Origin: Pisolithus tinctorius
Lineage: Eukaryota > Basidiomycota > Agaricomycetes > Boletales > Pisolithaceae
DNA: 64,000 nucleotides
NCBI GenBank assembly: GCA_024663395.1
Contig: JANFAH010000006.1
Span: 868,001-932,000, forward strand
Direction: 5' to 3'
Below the pieces are notes generated by a model. The model worked only from the letters and a program-made list of their open reading frames with translations, made no database searches and was not told where the DNA came from. Positions 35,925 to 47,530 of this stretch are shown piece by piece. Within the stretch, counting starts at the first letter, position 1; each line of letters opens with the position of its first letter. The translations under genes were made by a program, and so were the position numbers.

Positions 35925-37894
35925 ATGTCGGCTTCGCTTGGGCATACAGTGGAAATTCAGTCGCCTGACCAACTCCCTCTTGCGAGGCGGCTACTACTAT
36001 TGTCATTATTTTGCCTTGCCCAGTTTTTGGATGCCTTTAACATGTCGACCGTTTTCGCTGCCATGCCAGCTCTAGAACAGTCGTTGCATGTAACGACAAG
36101 TCAGTCGGTATGGATCGTCAGTGCATACCAGCTCACCTTTGCCTCAACTCTTTTGGTCGTACGTCTACTTGGTATATCTCTCGTGAAATATAAATCTAAT
36201 TTCTCCATGAAGAGCGGGCGCGTCAGTGACGTGTATAATCCCAGTAAGCTGGATAGAGCGACAAAAATTATAAGCTCTCTGATTGAATACTAGAATTCAC
36301 TTTCGCTGGTGGAATTTTTGCTTTGGGGCTAATTTCGCTCGGTGCCGGTTTCGCCAACAGCAAGGTCATCTTAATCGTGTTGAGAGGGCTGAGTGGCATT
36401 GGTACGTATCAAAAATGAGTGTATGAGCTGTCTGACTTGCGCGTTCAAGCCAGCGCTATGACCATTCCGTCGGCTCTAACTCTTCTTGTAAACGTTTTCC
36501 CCCATCCTGTTGAACAGGCTCGCGCAATTGGAATATTCGGTGGCTGTGGTGCAGTGGCAGATGGTATATCCTTCGATCACGACGCGTGGCTGCACTCACG
36601 CAGTTCTCTGCATCTAGTTCTTGGCTTCCTCGTCGGCGCGATGTTCGCGCAGTGGGCTTCCTACCGTTGGACCTTCTGGTCCGTCGGCATCATTGCTGTG
36701 CCTGCCGGGATCATCTGTATGTTTGTCATGCCACGCAATACGAAGTTTGTGGAGAGCCATGACCGTTCCATTGCAAAGTGGAGAACACTTGACATCATTG
36801 GAGTATCCATCTTAACAGGTATACCGGCATCCAACTTACTTGAGACCCGTAAACTGAACCTGCTCCCCAGCTGCCATCATACTATTCATTTTTGCGGTCA
36901 CATCAGGTCCCACTCAGGGGTGGGATTCTCCTGTTGTCTTGGTTTCATTCTGTATCTCCGTTCTCTTAACAGTTGCATTCTTCTGCTGGGAGGGGCTTCT
37001 CCCCACAGAGAGGGCCGCTATGTCTGTTATTCCGTTTTACCTTGGTGGCCTGTTTCATAGTTTCCCCTAACAGACCCTCTTGCACTTGGCACTACAAGAA
37101 TTTTCCGGTTCTCATGGGACTGGCCTTGCTGCCGTTCCTTTGGTGGACTGTGGTCTTTACCATCTTCATGAAATTGTGGCAAGACGTCTTTCATTGGTCT
37201 GCGATCGCTGCAGCCGTCCACATGTGCGTAAGATTTAGTACACGCTAAATACCAAAGGTACATATGACCCTGAGACAGGCTTCCTGTTGGCATGATAGCA
37301 TTCACAACCAGCTTTTCCGGTGGTTTGGCTAGGGTTATCAATCCCAAATGGATAACCTTACTGGGACTGTCCATGCTGGCACTTGCTACCACGGTACTCG
37401 CTCTGGCGGGGGGTGAGGCAGATCAATACTGGCCATTCGTCTTTCCAGCGTTCCTCCTCGGAAGCGCTGGTGCGATGCTAACGTTCATACATACAAAGTG
37501 AGGGTACACGCCTCCGATCTGTAAGAGGTCTCACGCTACGCTCCGCAGCCTCTCGATCTTTCAGACCGCTCCGGTATCTATGTCTGGTACTGTGGGAGCG
37601 ATGTTCAACGGAGCACTGCAAATTGGCTCGGCCGTCGGCCTCTCTGCTGTTACCTCGATTGAAAGCGCCATCGAGGCCAGAAACGGTGGTGCGACGGGGT
37701 ACCACGGTCGTGCAGCAGCTTTCTGGTTTTTGCTGGGTGTCATAGTCGTCGAAATGGTTTCTGTTTCTTGCTTCTATCACCGGGTAGCTGACAGCCATCA
37801 GTCTCCGCTAGCGCCAAAAGATATGGTAGTAGATCATGCAGGTACCTTGGAAAGAGCATATAACGTTCCTCGTGATACAGAGGTCAACAAATAG
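35925..37894 (+). CDS. MFS transporter, DHA2 drug:H+ antiporter type
   Basis: A multi-pass plasma-membrane transporter related to fungal aminotriazole/multidrug exporters. The start (MSASLGHTVEIQS) leads to a first membrane segment, LLLLSLFCLAQFLDAFNMST. Later segments include SAYQLTFASTLLV, RWTFWSVGIIAVPAGIICMF, LMGLALLPFLWWTVVFTIF, KWITLLGLSMLALATTVLAL and the late-TM stretch MFNGALQIGSAVGLSAVTSI. Apparent stops are removed by introns. One at about 36560-36622 joins GAVAD to VLGFLVGAMFAQWASYRW; another at about 37035-37067 joins MSVIPP to SCTWHYKNFPVL. The C-terminal tail after HRVADSHQS is polar. The gene appears intact. Similar but decayed fragments lie downstream on both sides of DBP9. 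The substrate is unknown. Confidence 0.88.
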
Positions 37895-38037
37895 TTGTAT
37901 TGGTTGAACGGAGCGCATGGAGTCTAGCTGGTAGGTTTCACGTGACGATCACCATCAATACCGCTGAGTTCACGCTCTCTGCCTAGATCCTATAGTGTTG
38001 TAGTCAATTTGACAGGGCTATCCATTCACCCTCCATT

Positions 38038-38052
38038 CAGGGGCTTTCCAAT
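38038..38052 (+). repeat. CAGGGGCTTTCCAAW motif, copy 1
   Basis: CAGGGGCTTTCCAAT occurs here, at 38726-38740, and with a final A at 41548-41562. Copies 2 and 3 share further flanking bases (TCGGGT, ATTTC). All three lie in gene-free DNA around the MFS relics. Confidence 0.55.
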
Positions 38053-38640
38053 CCTACCAATTCCCACGGATCCTGCACTATGAAAAGGTATTGAACTCAG
38101 GTCCCAGACGCAGTTTGCCAACAGGTCATCGTGTCGTCGGAGAATCCTAGTCCGGATCATGATCTGCAAGGCTGGAGTGAAATGATTAAGGTCTCATCAA
38201 AGATTGGACACAGCGGCAGCGGCATTGCGTCTAGACATGCACAGGAAATTAAACTCATATATTTGCAGGGGAAAAATCAAGCCCCCCAGTTAGGAAAGGC
38301 GGACAAAAGGTTGTAAATAACGAAAAACTGGTGATACGGGCCATTAGGAAGGAACTCGAAGTGACCAGTAATGACCTTGATTGATTGCCAAGCGACGGTT
38401 GAAGAGGGAGGGATAAGTATGAGCTCTGTGTCCGCGTCTGATTTAGCCGCAATCCAATCATTATATTAGTGTGGCCAGGTTGGAAGGTTGGTAGAGTCAT
38501 AGCGAAGGGTTCAGAGTTGAGACCGGTAATGACAAAGAATCGTCAGGAAGGCGGGGGTCGGAATTACGAGAGGAGGTGATAGGTCATAGACTTTATTTAC
38601 TGCAAAGGCTTTCACGCTGCTGCAGTAGGGCTGTTCATTG
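38053..38640. other. Intergenic, nothing recognised
   Basis: No coding or RNA signal is supported between the first motif copy and the MFS relic upstream of DBP9. Confidence 0.5.
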
Positions 38641-38740
38641 ACATCAATACTGGTCATTCGTTTTTCCAGCGTTCAATCATTGGAAGCACTGGTACCGTAC
38701 GTTGGACAAAGCAGATGTGCCTTCTCAGGGGCTTTCCAAT
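38641..38740 (+). pseudogene. MFS transporter relic upstream of DBP9
   Basis: ATCAATACTGGTCATTCGTT (from 38643) and the following CCAGCGTTC...GAAGCACTGG match 37422-37470 of the intact MFS gene with only a few differences, in the same orientation. In the gene this encodes DQYWPFVFPAFLLGSAGAM. The similarity then fades. The repeat motif CAGGGGCTTTCCAAT follows at 38726. This looks like a decayed fragment of a second MFS copy. Confidence 0.6.
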
Positions 38741-38803
38741 TCGGGTCATTTCTCACACGGATTCTCTACAGTCAATCTGTTGGTCGAGCACAAGACCCAG
38801 CCA

Positions 38804-41072
38804 TGGCCGATTCCCGTCTCATTCACAACTCGTCTTCGTTTTCTGCCTTTGCTCATCTTCTTGATGCACGTATCTTGCGTGCTCTCGCCGATATTGGTTT
38901 TTCTCGACCCACTCTCGTGCAATGGAAGGCTATTCCTATTGCACTCGAAAACCGTGACATGCTCGTGAGGGCCAAGACTGGAAGTGGAAAAACTGCAGCA
39001 TACTGTATCCCCGTTGTGCAAAAGATTCTTACCGCGAAAGATGTACGGTATTTCCTACTAATCAATGTCATTCACCTCAACGCATGGTAGAACTCGTCGG
39101 AAGTCGATCCAACTTATCATACCACCCGTGCCTTGATCCTTGTTCCCACACGTGAACTATCCGAACAGGTCCTCGCGTGTCTGCGCAGTGTCACCAAGTA
39201 TTGCGACAAGGAGATTACGCTCTTGAACGCTGCCAGTGGTTTCGCGGCGCATCTGCAGCAGTACGCCTTTCTGTAGACTAGTTTTATTGTCATATCTGAC
39301 TTGGCTCACCTCAAGTACGCTCTTGGCGGACAAACCTGACATATTAATCGCAACACCGTCTCGTATACTTGGGCTCCTTCAGTCCAAGGTGCGCTTGCAT
39401 ACGTTTATGACACCTTTGTCCTTATGCCCCTCAGGCCATTGACCTGTCATCATTCGAGACCCTCGTCATTGATGAAGCCGACCTTATTTTGTCTTATGGA
39501 CACGACGAGGATATTCGGCAGATATTCGGTGGAGCGTATCTTCCCAAGGTCTATCAGTCATTCCTTATGAGTGCAACTATGACGGACGACGTCGAGACTT
39601 TGAAAGGCTTGACGTTACGTAGTCCGGTGAGCTTATTTTGTCGCATTGCGTCGCCCCGCCAGTCCAATGCGTATGGTTCGCCAGGCTATTCTCAAACTAG
39701 AAGATGATCAAGATGATGTTTCTGCTTTAACCCAGTATTCAGTCCGGTATGGGTCCCTACAAATGACTATATGTAGTTTTCACTCACATTTGCATCGACT
39801 ACCGTAGTTGCTCTGAGGTTGACAAATTCTTGCTTGTGTATGTCATACTCAAGCTCCGTCTCATCAAAGGCAAATGCATCTTGTTCGTTAACGACGTCGA
39901 TCGCTGTTATCGCCTCAAACTTTTCCTAGAACAGTTTTCAATTAAAAGTTGCGTGTTGAACTCCGAATTACCACTCAATTCTAGGTATGCGGAAGCATTT
40001 GAGCTTCGCTTCGTCTACTAAATGAGAGGGTAAGGTACCATACGGTCCAAGAATTCAACAAGGGGGTATATGACTACATTATTGCCTCGGATGAAAGCGG
40101 TGGGCAGCCGGAATACGACACTGAAGATGAAAAAGTTGAGGATGACGAAGTGCAAGGCGATGGTAATCAGCCAGCTGATTGTACGTTTTTTTCTTGCATG
40201 CTTTTGATATCATTTCCACATATCACCGTAGGCTCTTCACCAGGGGAACCTGGAGCGCCTGCCACAGCAAGTTCCTCAAAGAAGCGGCGAGGTTCTCCTC
40301 TTCCTGTATCCAACTCTTCCAAGAAGCGCAAGTCCAAAATACGTGCTAGTGATAAAGAGTACGGGGTTACCCGCGGAATTGACTTTGTGGATGTCGCTTG
40401 TGTGCTAAATTTCGATCTTCCGACGTCATATCGTGCCTATACGCACCGCGTCGGACGTACGGCACGTGCGGGACACTCTGGAATGGCCCTATCTTTCATT
40501 ATACCACAATCAGAGTGGGGAAAGCACAAAGTGGTAGGGGGTGTTGAGAGCACGCGTGAGGATGAACGAATATGGGAACGGATCGAAAAGGGTGAAAAGG
40601 CGAAAGGGAGACAGATACAAGAGTATAAGTTCAACATGGATCAAGTGGATGCCTTTAGGTATCGTATGGATGACGCACTGCGGTCCGTGACGAAGAACGC
40701 GATTAAGGAAGCAAGGATAAAGGAGCTGAAAACAGAGCTGCTCAACTCTGAGAAACTGAAGGTATGTCCACAGTGCATAGCTCATAGACGACTCTCACCC
40801 CGTCCCAGGCGCACTTTGAGGATAACCCACTCGACCTCGAGTACTTACGGCATGATAAGCCGTTGCATCCCATGCGGATACAGTCGCATATGAAACACGT
40901 GCCGAAATACCTCCTCCCTCGTGTAGCTCCCATCGCGGAGACTGAAGACGATACCTCCAAAACGCAGACTGAGTTTGTCCCATTTAAAAAGAGATCAGCA
41001 TCAGGCCGTGGAGGACGTAGAGGTGGAGGTAGAGGTAAAAGAAAGACAGATCCTCTCAGAAAATTCCGCTGA
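38804..41072 (+). CDS. DBP9: ATP-dependent RNA helicase DBP9
   Basis: DBP9 (DDX56 family) is a nucleolar DEAD-box helicase needed for 60S subunit maturation. The start at 38804 gives [16 protein letters not shown]. The Q motif is [11 protein letters not shown], motif I AKTGSGKT, Ia [21 protein letters not shown] (near 39470), III SAT (near 39570) and [12 protein letters not shown] (near 40450). A charged Ser/Lys-rich insert (about 40090-40350) lies inside helicase domain 2, as is usual for Dbp9. The C-terminus is basic and Arg/Gly-rich ([15 protein letters not shown]), fitting RNA binding. Several introns (for example about 39250-39316 and 39970-40031) remove apparent stops, and the rejoined frames keep motif order. 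Fragments of the MFS family flank the gene on both sides. Confidence 0.92.
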
Positions 41073-41247
41073 TAGCAAAGCTTCGTATCGTCGACACACG
41101 TAGAGAATCACTAAATAGTGCCAGGTAATTGGTGTCCATTCCTTGGGTCATCTTCTCGTCCCTCGGCCCTCTACATGCAAAAATGGAGACATCTCTTTCT
41201 CCAATTTGCAGGAGGCTAAAACTTCAGGTTATTTGTCAGCATTATAG
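41073..41247. terminator. DBP9 3' flank
   Basis: Short 3' flank after the DBP9 stop; it presumably contains the polyadenylation region. No clear signal is visible beyond AT-rich patches. Confidence 0.3.
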
Positions 41248-41330
41248 TATCTACGCCTGGCACCACTTCCGGAACGGTGTTCAATGGAGATGACTGCACA
41301 ACTCAACTCCGTTGTCGGCCTCGGTTGAGT
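41248..41330 (+). pseudogene. MFS transporter relic downstream of DBP9
   Basis: ATCTACGCCTGGCAC (41249 on), GTGTTCAATGGAG (41278 on) and TGTCGGCCTCGG (41313 on) align with the intact MFS gene at 37577-37641 (ATCTATGTCTGGTAC, ATGTTCAACGGAG, CGTCGGCCTC), in the same order and orientation and with near-equal spacing. The source region encodes MSGTVGAMFNGALQIGSAVG. No open frame continues, so this is a decayed fragment. Confidence 0.6.
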
Positions 41331-41547
41331 GAGTGTCCGTGGCTGTGCGGCAGCTGCAATCTTGGGCACTAGTTTCATCGGAATACTCAGCTTCGTGTGA
41401 TAATGGACTCAGAGAAAGCAGAGCGACTGATGTTCCGCGTTGCAGAAACAATATACACGGACACCGAAGCCAATCAGATGGATTTCGCGTAGTCCAAAGC
41501 ACCCACGTGTGCATTCCTCTAGTTTCAGTCTGGTTCTACTCCCAGCT

Positions 41548-41562
41548 CAGGGGCTTTCCAAA
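41548..41562 (+). repeat. CAGGGGCTTTCCAAW motif, copy 3
   Basis: CAGGGGCTTTCCAAA followed by TCGGGTAATTTC. It matches copy 2 (38726-38740, followed by TCGGGTCATTTC) over about 28 bases. Confidence 0.55.
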
Positions 41563-41666
41563 TCGGGTAATTTCCACTTGTGCCCACGTGTCTTTCCACA
41601 TGTAATCATCGGAGTGGAGAGGCAAGTGACAATCGGGCAGGACAGCCTGAGCACTTTGGACCTGAA

Positions 41667-41675
41667 TATAAAAAG
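41667..41675 (+). promoter_or_regulatory. TATA box of the debranching-enzyme gene
   Basis: TATAAAAAG lies 64 bases before the start codon at 41731, a normal distance for a fungal TATA element allowing for a short 5' UTR. Confidence 0.6.
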
Positions 41676-41730
41676 GCCCAAACACCAGTCACCGGGAATT
41701 AAAAACACTCCTCGTCTTCTTGTTAGTGCG

Positions 41731-44700
41731 ATGGCGAACCCAGTGAATCCAGCGCCCGCTTCTCTCAAGCCAGATCTCACCGTGCAGTGTGTCCCGGCAA
41801 ACAGTACATCTCCGTGCGCAAGCGATATCGCTGCGCCACCTACTCCGCGAACTCCCGCAGATGAAGGGAAGGAATTCTTCCTGAGCGAAAGGGCTGAGGG
41901 CGAGGCGCCTATTCGTGTGTACGAATTCAAGTTAGGTGCCAACGGCGGGCCCAGCAAGGAAGGATCTGTATGTCCATCGGAACATCTTTATTGTCTCATC
42001 GTGCCTTTTCCTCATTCTTTACAAGTACATCCGTCTCCCTCCCGCGTATACCCCGTATATCCTTCGTGTATCTCTAGATGCAGGGACGCCGGCGTCAAAG
42101 AATGGTGTCTTCAAGACCAACTTTCCCCTCGACGGTGGCGCTTTCGAAAGGGATAGGTTCACGGAGCGAAGGTAACCATGCTCCGATATAATGTTATGTC
42201 GTGCTTATCCGCCATAGCTTGCCAACTGACCTTTCGAAACCCATCCGAGTAGATCTTCCTATATCCCACGCGGGTGCCTTTGTTTATTGGGTTGAATACG
42301 ATGGCGATGCTCCTGGAGAGCGCATCAAAGGACGTGAAGGTTATTTCAACATAGACCCAATTTTACGAGTTCGCGCACGAACGTCTATTCTTTCATCGGG
42401 CTCGAAGCCTTTGCTGCCCTCGGAGGGAGGTGCTAAATTACTCTCCGAAGTCGTGAACTTTCCGCTGGATGCCCTGTCAATACTGACAGTAGTCTCGAAG
42501 TGGATGGGACCAATTTCACAATGGAAAGCACATTTCGAGGAAGCTAGCGACCGCGGATACACCATGTTACATTGGACACCCCTGCAAGAACGTGGTGAAA
42601 GCAACAGCCCGTTCTCGATCAGAGACCAGAAGAAATACGATCTGTCTGTATTCGATACCCCTGTTGACTCTCAAACAGCGAGTACGCACATGGAGGAAAT
42701 ACTCCGTGTCGCCAAAGAAGAATATGGTTTGCTCAATCTGACAGATGTCGTGCTCAATCATACAGCTAACGACAGTCCCTGGCTTGCCGAACATCCTGAG
42801 GCCGGTGAGTTCAACGTGTTTGATATTTTGTCGACAACATTTACTATGCTCGTGTAGGATACAGCCCTTCGAATACTCCTCATCTTACTCCTGCGCTTGA
42901 ATTGGATACGGCAATCCTGGAGTTCTCATCATCACTTTCCGAGAATGATTTGCCTACACACGTGTCATGCCAGAAGGACATCGATACACTCATGAATGCC
43001 CTTTCCGACTATGTGGAAACTAAACAATTATGGCAGTACTATGTGCTTAACGTCGAGGCAGAGAAAGACGCACTCACGGATGCTTTCTTGTCGAACGTGA
43101 TCGTTCCTTGGACTGGAGAAGACGTAGCTGGAAGATCTGTGGTCGAACTTGCAAATATCTTACGATCAGCATCCTTGATCCGAGGGGAAGGAACATTGGC
43201 CTCGCGGTTCGTTGCTTGCGTAGATGGTGGCGTTTCAGCTGGATTCATGAAGGCGGCCCTTCCGACGCTCGCAAATGACGTCAACGCACTGGGGCAAGCT
43301 TGGGCACGCGTGGTGGACGTACTCAACGTGCCACTGTATGCGGAGTGGAAAGAGGACACTCGGATTGCACTAGACAACATCAAGAACAGATTGAAATATA
43401 CACGTCTCGACGACGATGGCCCTAAGCTGGGAGAGATCTCCAAATAGTACGCGGGTTGCAGCATTATATCCGTATTTGTATGCTGATTAGCTTGGGTGTC
43501 AAAGCTCTCCCCTCGTTGAATTGTACTTCACTCGTGTCGTACCACACTGTCATTCCGATCCGGCGACGTTTTCCCTTGCGAACAACGGTTGGCTGTGGAA
43601 TGCGGATCCGTTGGTCAATTTTGCCCTTTCACCCTCTAAAGCGTATCTGCGCAGGGAAGTCATGGTATGGGGTGACTGTGTAAAGCTTCGTTATGGATCC
43701 AGTCCTTCAGATAGCCCCTGGCTATGGGAACATATGACATCCTATGTCACCTATTTAGCGCGCACTTTCGATGGCTTCCGTATTGACAACTGCCACTCGA
43801 CACCTCTGCACGTCGGTACTGCGATGTTGGACACGGCCCGCAAGGTGAACCCGAACCTCTACGTCTGTGCCGAACTATTCACTGGCAGCGAGGAAATGGA
43901 TCTTCTGTTCGTGCGCAAGCTGGGCGTAAACAGTCTCGTTAGGGAGGCCGGGAACGCATGGGATGTCCAAGAGTTCTCGCGGATCATGCATCGTTTTGGG
44001 CTGGGAAAACCAGTTGGTACGCCTGCAGACTTTCATACACATTTAGGCAAGCTCATATTTTCATGATTAGGATCCATGGACGAAGCGTGTATGACAAGTA
44101 CGGAAGAGCTAGCACCTCCATTCGGCAAGGGACCAACTCGACCATGCATTGTCAGCCCATTGAATGGCTCTACTCCTCACGCCCTATTGTACGACTTGAC
44201 ACACGATAATGAATCGTATTTGGACAAGCGGACCGCCGAACATGCACTCGCCGTGGCGGGAATCGTCACGTTCGGTTACTGCGCTGTTGGTTCCGTCAAG
44301 GGCTTCGACGATCTCTACCCAAAGCTATTAAAGCTGGTTCAAGAATCACGGCCGTACGAAATAACCGGCCTTTCTGAGAACTCTGGTATCTCTAGAGCGA
44401 AGAGGATACTTAATTCGCTGCACAGAGAGATGGTCATAGGAGGATACTCCGAAGGAAATGTATGGCGAGACTCTAATGTAAGTGGTGGCTTTTCAAATGT
44501 GTGGTCATGTTCATAATTTCATCTTTAGTATATCGTGATGACAAGAATGCATCCCGTCACTCAGCATGCATATGTACTTGTTGCGCACACAGCTTTCGAA
44601 CAACGAGAGAAGGTGCGCGGACCGTGTAGGTTGCACAGTGGTATCAGATTTTCTGCTATTAATTGACCTCTGGCTTGTGTAGTTAAGCCCTCGGAACTAG

Positions 44701-47204
44701 CTCGTACCCGTGCGAAATTCATCTGTGGTTTCGCTATCGACATTCTTTCCTACAAAACACCCGAAGACCCAGGATTACTCAGGGGTCTTCCTGCTACACT
44801 GATCGAGTTGCCAGAAGTTCCTGTCGAACAGGAGAACCTTGTTTCTGAACCTCACTGCTCGTTTGGTCCCCCGGAGTACTTCCCTCCGGGCAGTATCATG
44901 ATATTTGAGACACAATTGGAGCGAGTTGACCTCGAGCTGGACAAGTTTTGCAAGTCGGGTGCCGAGTCCGCCTTTGGCGGCCTTGACCTAGCGGATTTGA
45001 ATGTCGTCCTGCATCGCGCAGATGCAGAAGAGAGGGATGCTACCGACGGGAAATTCGGCGTTTATGACGTCCCTGGTGCAGGGTCACTAACATATTGTGG
45101 GTTGGAAGGGTGGATGCACCCCCTGCGACATATCACAAGGCATAACGATCTAGGGCATCCTCTTTGTGATAACCTCAGGCGTGGCACTTGGGCCCTTGAT
45201 TATGTCGTCTCACGGCTGGCATAGTGAGTCTAATGTTTTTCTGCTCTGTATCTGGTGCTTATGCCCTCACCTCCTAGCCAAATGGACAGTTTCCCTAACC
45301 TTGCGGCCCCTGTTCAATGGTTCCTAGAGAGGTTCGAGCGTGTTAAGAATAACGCTCCTGCATATCTGCGTCCGAAGCTCTTCGCTATCGTCATGACGGA
45401 AGCATACAAAGTCGCCCGCCGTGCTGTCATCGAACAGTGCTCAGAATTTGTCTCCGACGGGCATGACTTCACCCATAGCCTAGCCATGTGTGCAGTGCAG
45501 ATGCACGGCATAGTGAAATCCGCGTCGCTAGATCCAGTCAAACCTACGCCCTCCCTGGCAGCCGGTTTACCCCATTTCAGTGTTGGGTGGGCTAGGTGCT
45601 GGGGCAGGGATGTGTTCATCTCACTTAGAGGCTTGTTCCTGGCAACGGGAAACTTTGAAGGCGCAAAGAACCATATCTTGGCATTTGCGTCTACGCTTAA
45701 GCATGGGCTGATCCCGAACTTGTTGGACTCGGGAAGGAATCCTCGGTTTGTCCACTGTCGAAGTTGCGGGCGCTATATCTCATATCTCTAACAGGTATAA
45801 TTCACGTGACTCCCCATGGTGGATGCTGCAAAATATCCAAGATTATGTCAAAATGGCGCCGAATGGCCTTTCGATTCTGTCAGAATTCGTTCCGCGACGG
45901 TTTCCTGTGGACGACACCTGGGTTGCCTGGGACGATCCCCTGGCATACTCTTGCACTAGTACGCTTGCGGAAATCATTCAAGAAATCCTCCAGCGACACG
46001 CTTCGGGCATCTCTTTCCGCGAGTATAATGCTGGTCCCAACCTTGACCAACAAATGAAAGACAACGGGTTTAACATCGATATCTATGTCGATTGGGAGAC
46101 AGGATTGGTCTTCGGAGGAAATGCTGATAATTGTGGGACTTGGATGGATAAGATGGGGGAGTCCGTTCGGGCGGGGACGAAAGGCGTACCAGGGACGCCT
46201 CGAGACGGCGCTCCAATTGAGATAACAGGATTGGTCAAGAGCACGGTTCGGTGGCTGGATGAGCTTAGCAGGAAAGGCAGATTCCCCTATCGCGGAGTAT
46301 TTTCATCCAGTGAGTTCCAAGGCTAATGAATAATCACGGTGTGTGCTTATGCGAGTTACTATTCAGTCGACGGTGAAGAGAGGTTTGTGACATATGGACA
46401 GTGGAATGATCTCCTCCAGAAGTCGTTTGAAAAGCATTACTATATCCCACTTGGTAAATCTCCCCTTGGATGTGCATTACTCATGTTGACAAGATAACGC
46501 AGACCCATCTGAGGACCCCAAGTATATCATTAACCCGAATGTGGTGAATCGGCGAGGCATTTATAAGGACGTGTACGGGTCTGGACAAGGGCGGGAATGG
46601 TCTGACTACCAGTTCAGACCCAATTTCCCGATCGCGATGGCCGTCGCGCCAGAAATGTTCGACGAAAACCACGCACTTGAAGCACTACGCCTTGCTGACA
46701 CAGTCCTCCGAGCACCGTTAGGTATGAAGACGCTGGACCCCTCTGACAGACAGTACAGGCCGAACTACGATAACTCAAATGACTCCGATGATCCATCGGT
46801 AGCCAAAGGTTTGAACTACCATAACGTGAGTCTGGTCTACACATGAACTGCCCCATGCTCATCGCCTCTAGGGGCCTGAATGGGGATGGCCACTTGGATA
46901 TTTCCTGCGTGCATATCTATATTTCGATACTCGAGTTGGTGAGGGAAAGGATGTGAGTCGATCTATTCGCGGTAGAAGCCGCTCTCTGACGATGATCTAC
47001 TAGGACCCTATGAGGACACTTCACCGGTTGCATCGTGCGTTGTTTAAGCCACGAAGCCACATCCAAACTGACCCTTGGGCGGGTCTTCCGGAGTTGACGA
47101 ATGAAAATGGTGCATTCTGCCGAGACTCTTGCAATACCCAAGCCTGGAGTGCGAGTACAATGCTGGATTTCTTGGAAGATGTACACGAGTATGCGAGACC
47201 GTGA
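41731..47204 (+). CDS. GDB1: Glycogen debranching enzyme
   Basis: A bifunctional cytosolic enzyme with 4-alpha-glucanotransferase and amylo-alpha-1,6-glucosidase activity; with phosphorylase it completes glycogen breakdown. The start [16 protein letters not shown] (41731) is followed by [12 protein letters not shown] and the N-terminal transferase domain: [40 protein letters not shown], and [16 protein letters not shown] (near 43770) with the expected catalytic Asp. The general acid Glu lies in [10 protein letters not shown]. The C-terminal glucosidase domain shows [20 protein letters not shown] (near 45580), [26 protein letters not shown] and [18 protein letters not shown]. It ends [19 protein letters not shown]. 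About a dozen or more introns are inferred. Protein length, over 1,500 residues, matches the family. Confidence 0.94.
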
Positions 47205-47530
47205 GTGTACATACCACTTAAGTAAGTACTTGGATTAGACTCGGAGAATGCGGGCTGGCGGCATACACCTTGCTTGCAAATGAAACATGTCATTCTGGAA
47301 GGAGTATAGTGTAGGGAAAGAATATGATGCATGAAGTACACGGGTCACTGTAAGTACGTCAACCTGGACGCGCACTAAAGGGATCAGCAAGAAGACGATG
47401 CACGGCACGCATCAAGTTGATAGCGGCAATGCACAGTGCTGGATAACAAGTGGTAATGGCAATATTGACAAACGAGGAGCACATATACACCACTACCAAC
47501 AAAACCGTGACTACAGAGACTGTACCGGTA
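47205..47530. terminator. Spacer between convergent 3' ends
   Basis: These 326 bases separate the GDB1 stop from the stop of the minus-strand hypothetical gene. No coding or RNA signal was seen; both 3' UTRs should lie here. Confidence 0.5.

Noticed and set aside
36419..37060. Apparent frameshifts in the MFS transporter
   Set aside because: Introns near 36560-36622 and 37035-37067 restore the family sequence (GAVAD|VLGFLVG and MSVIPP|SCTWHYKNF).
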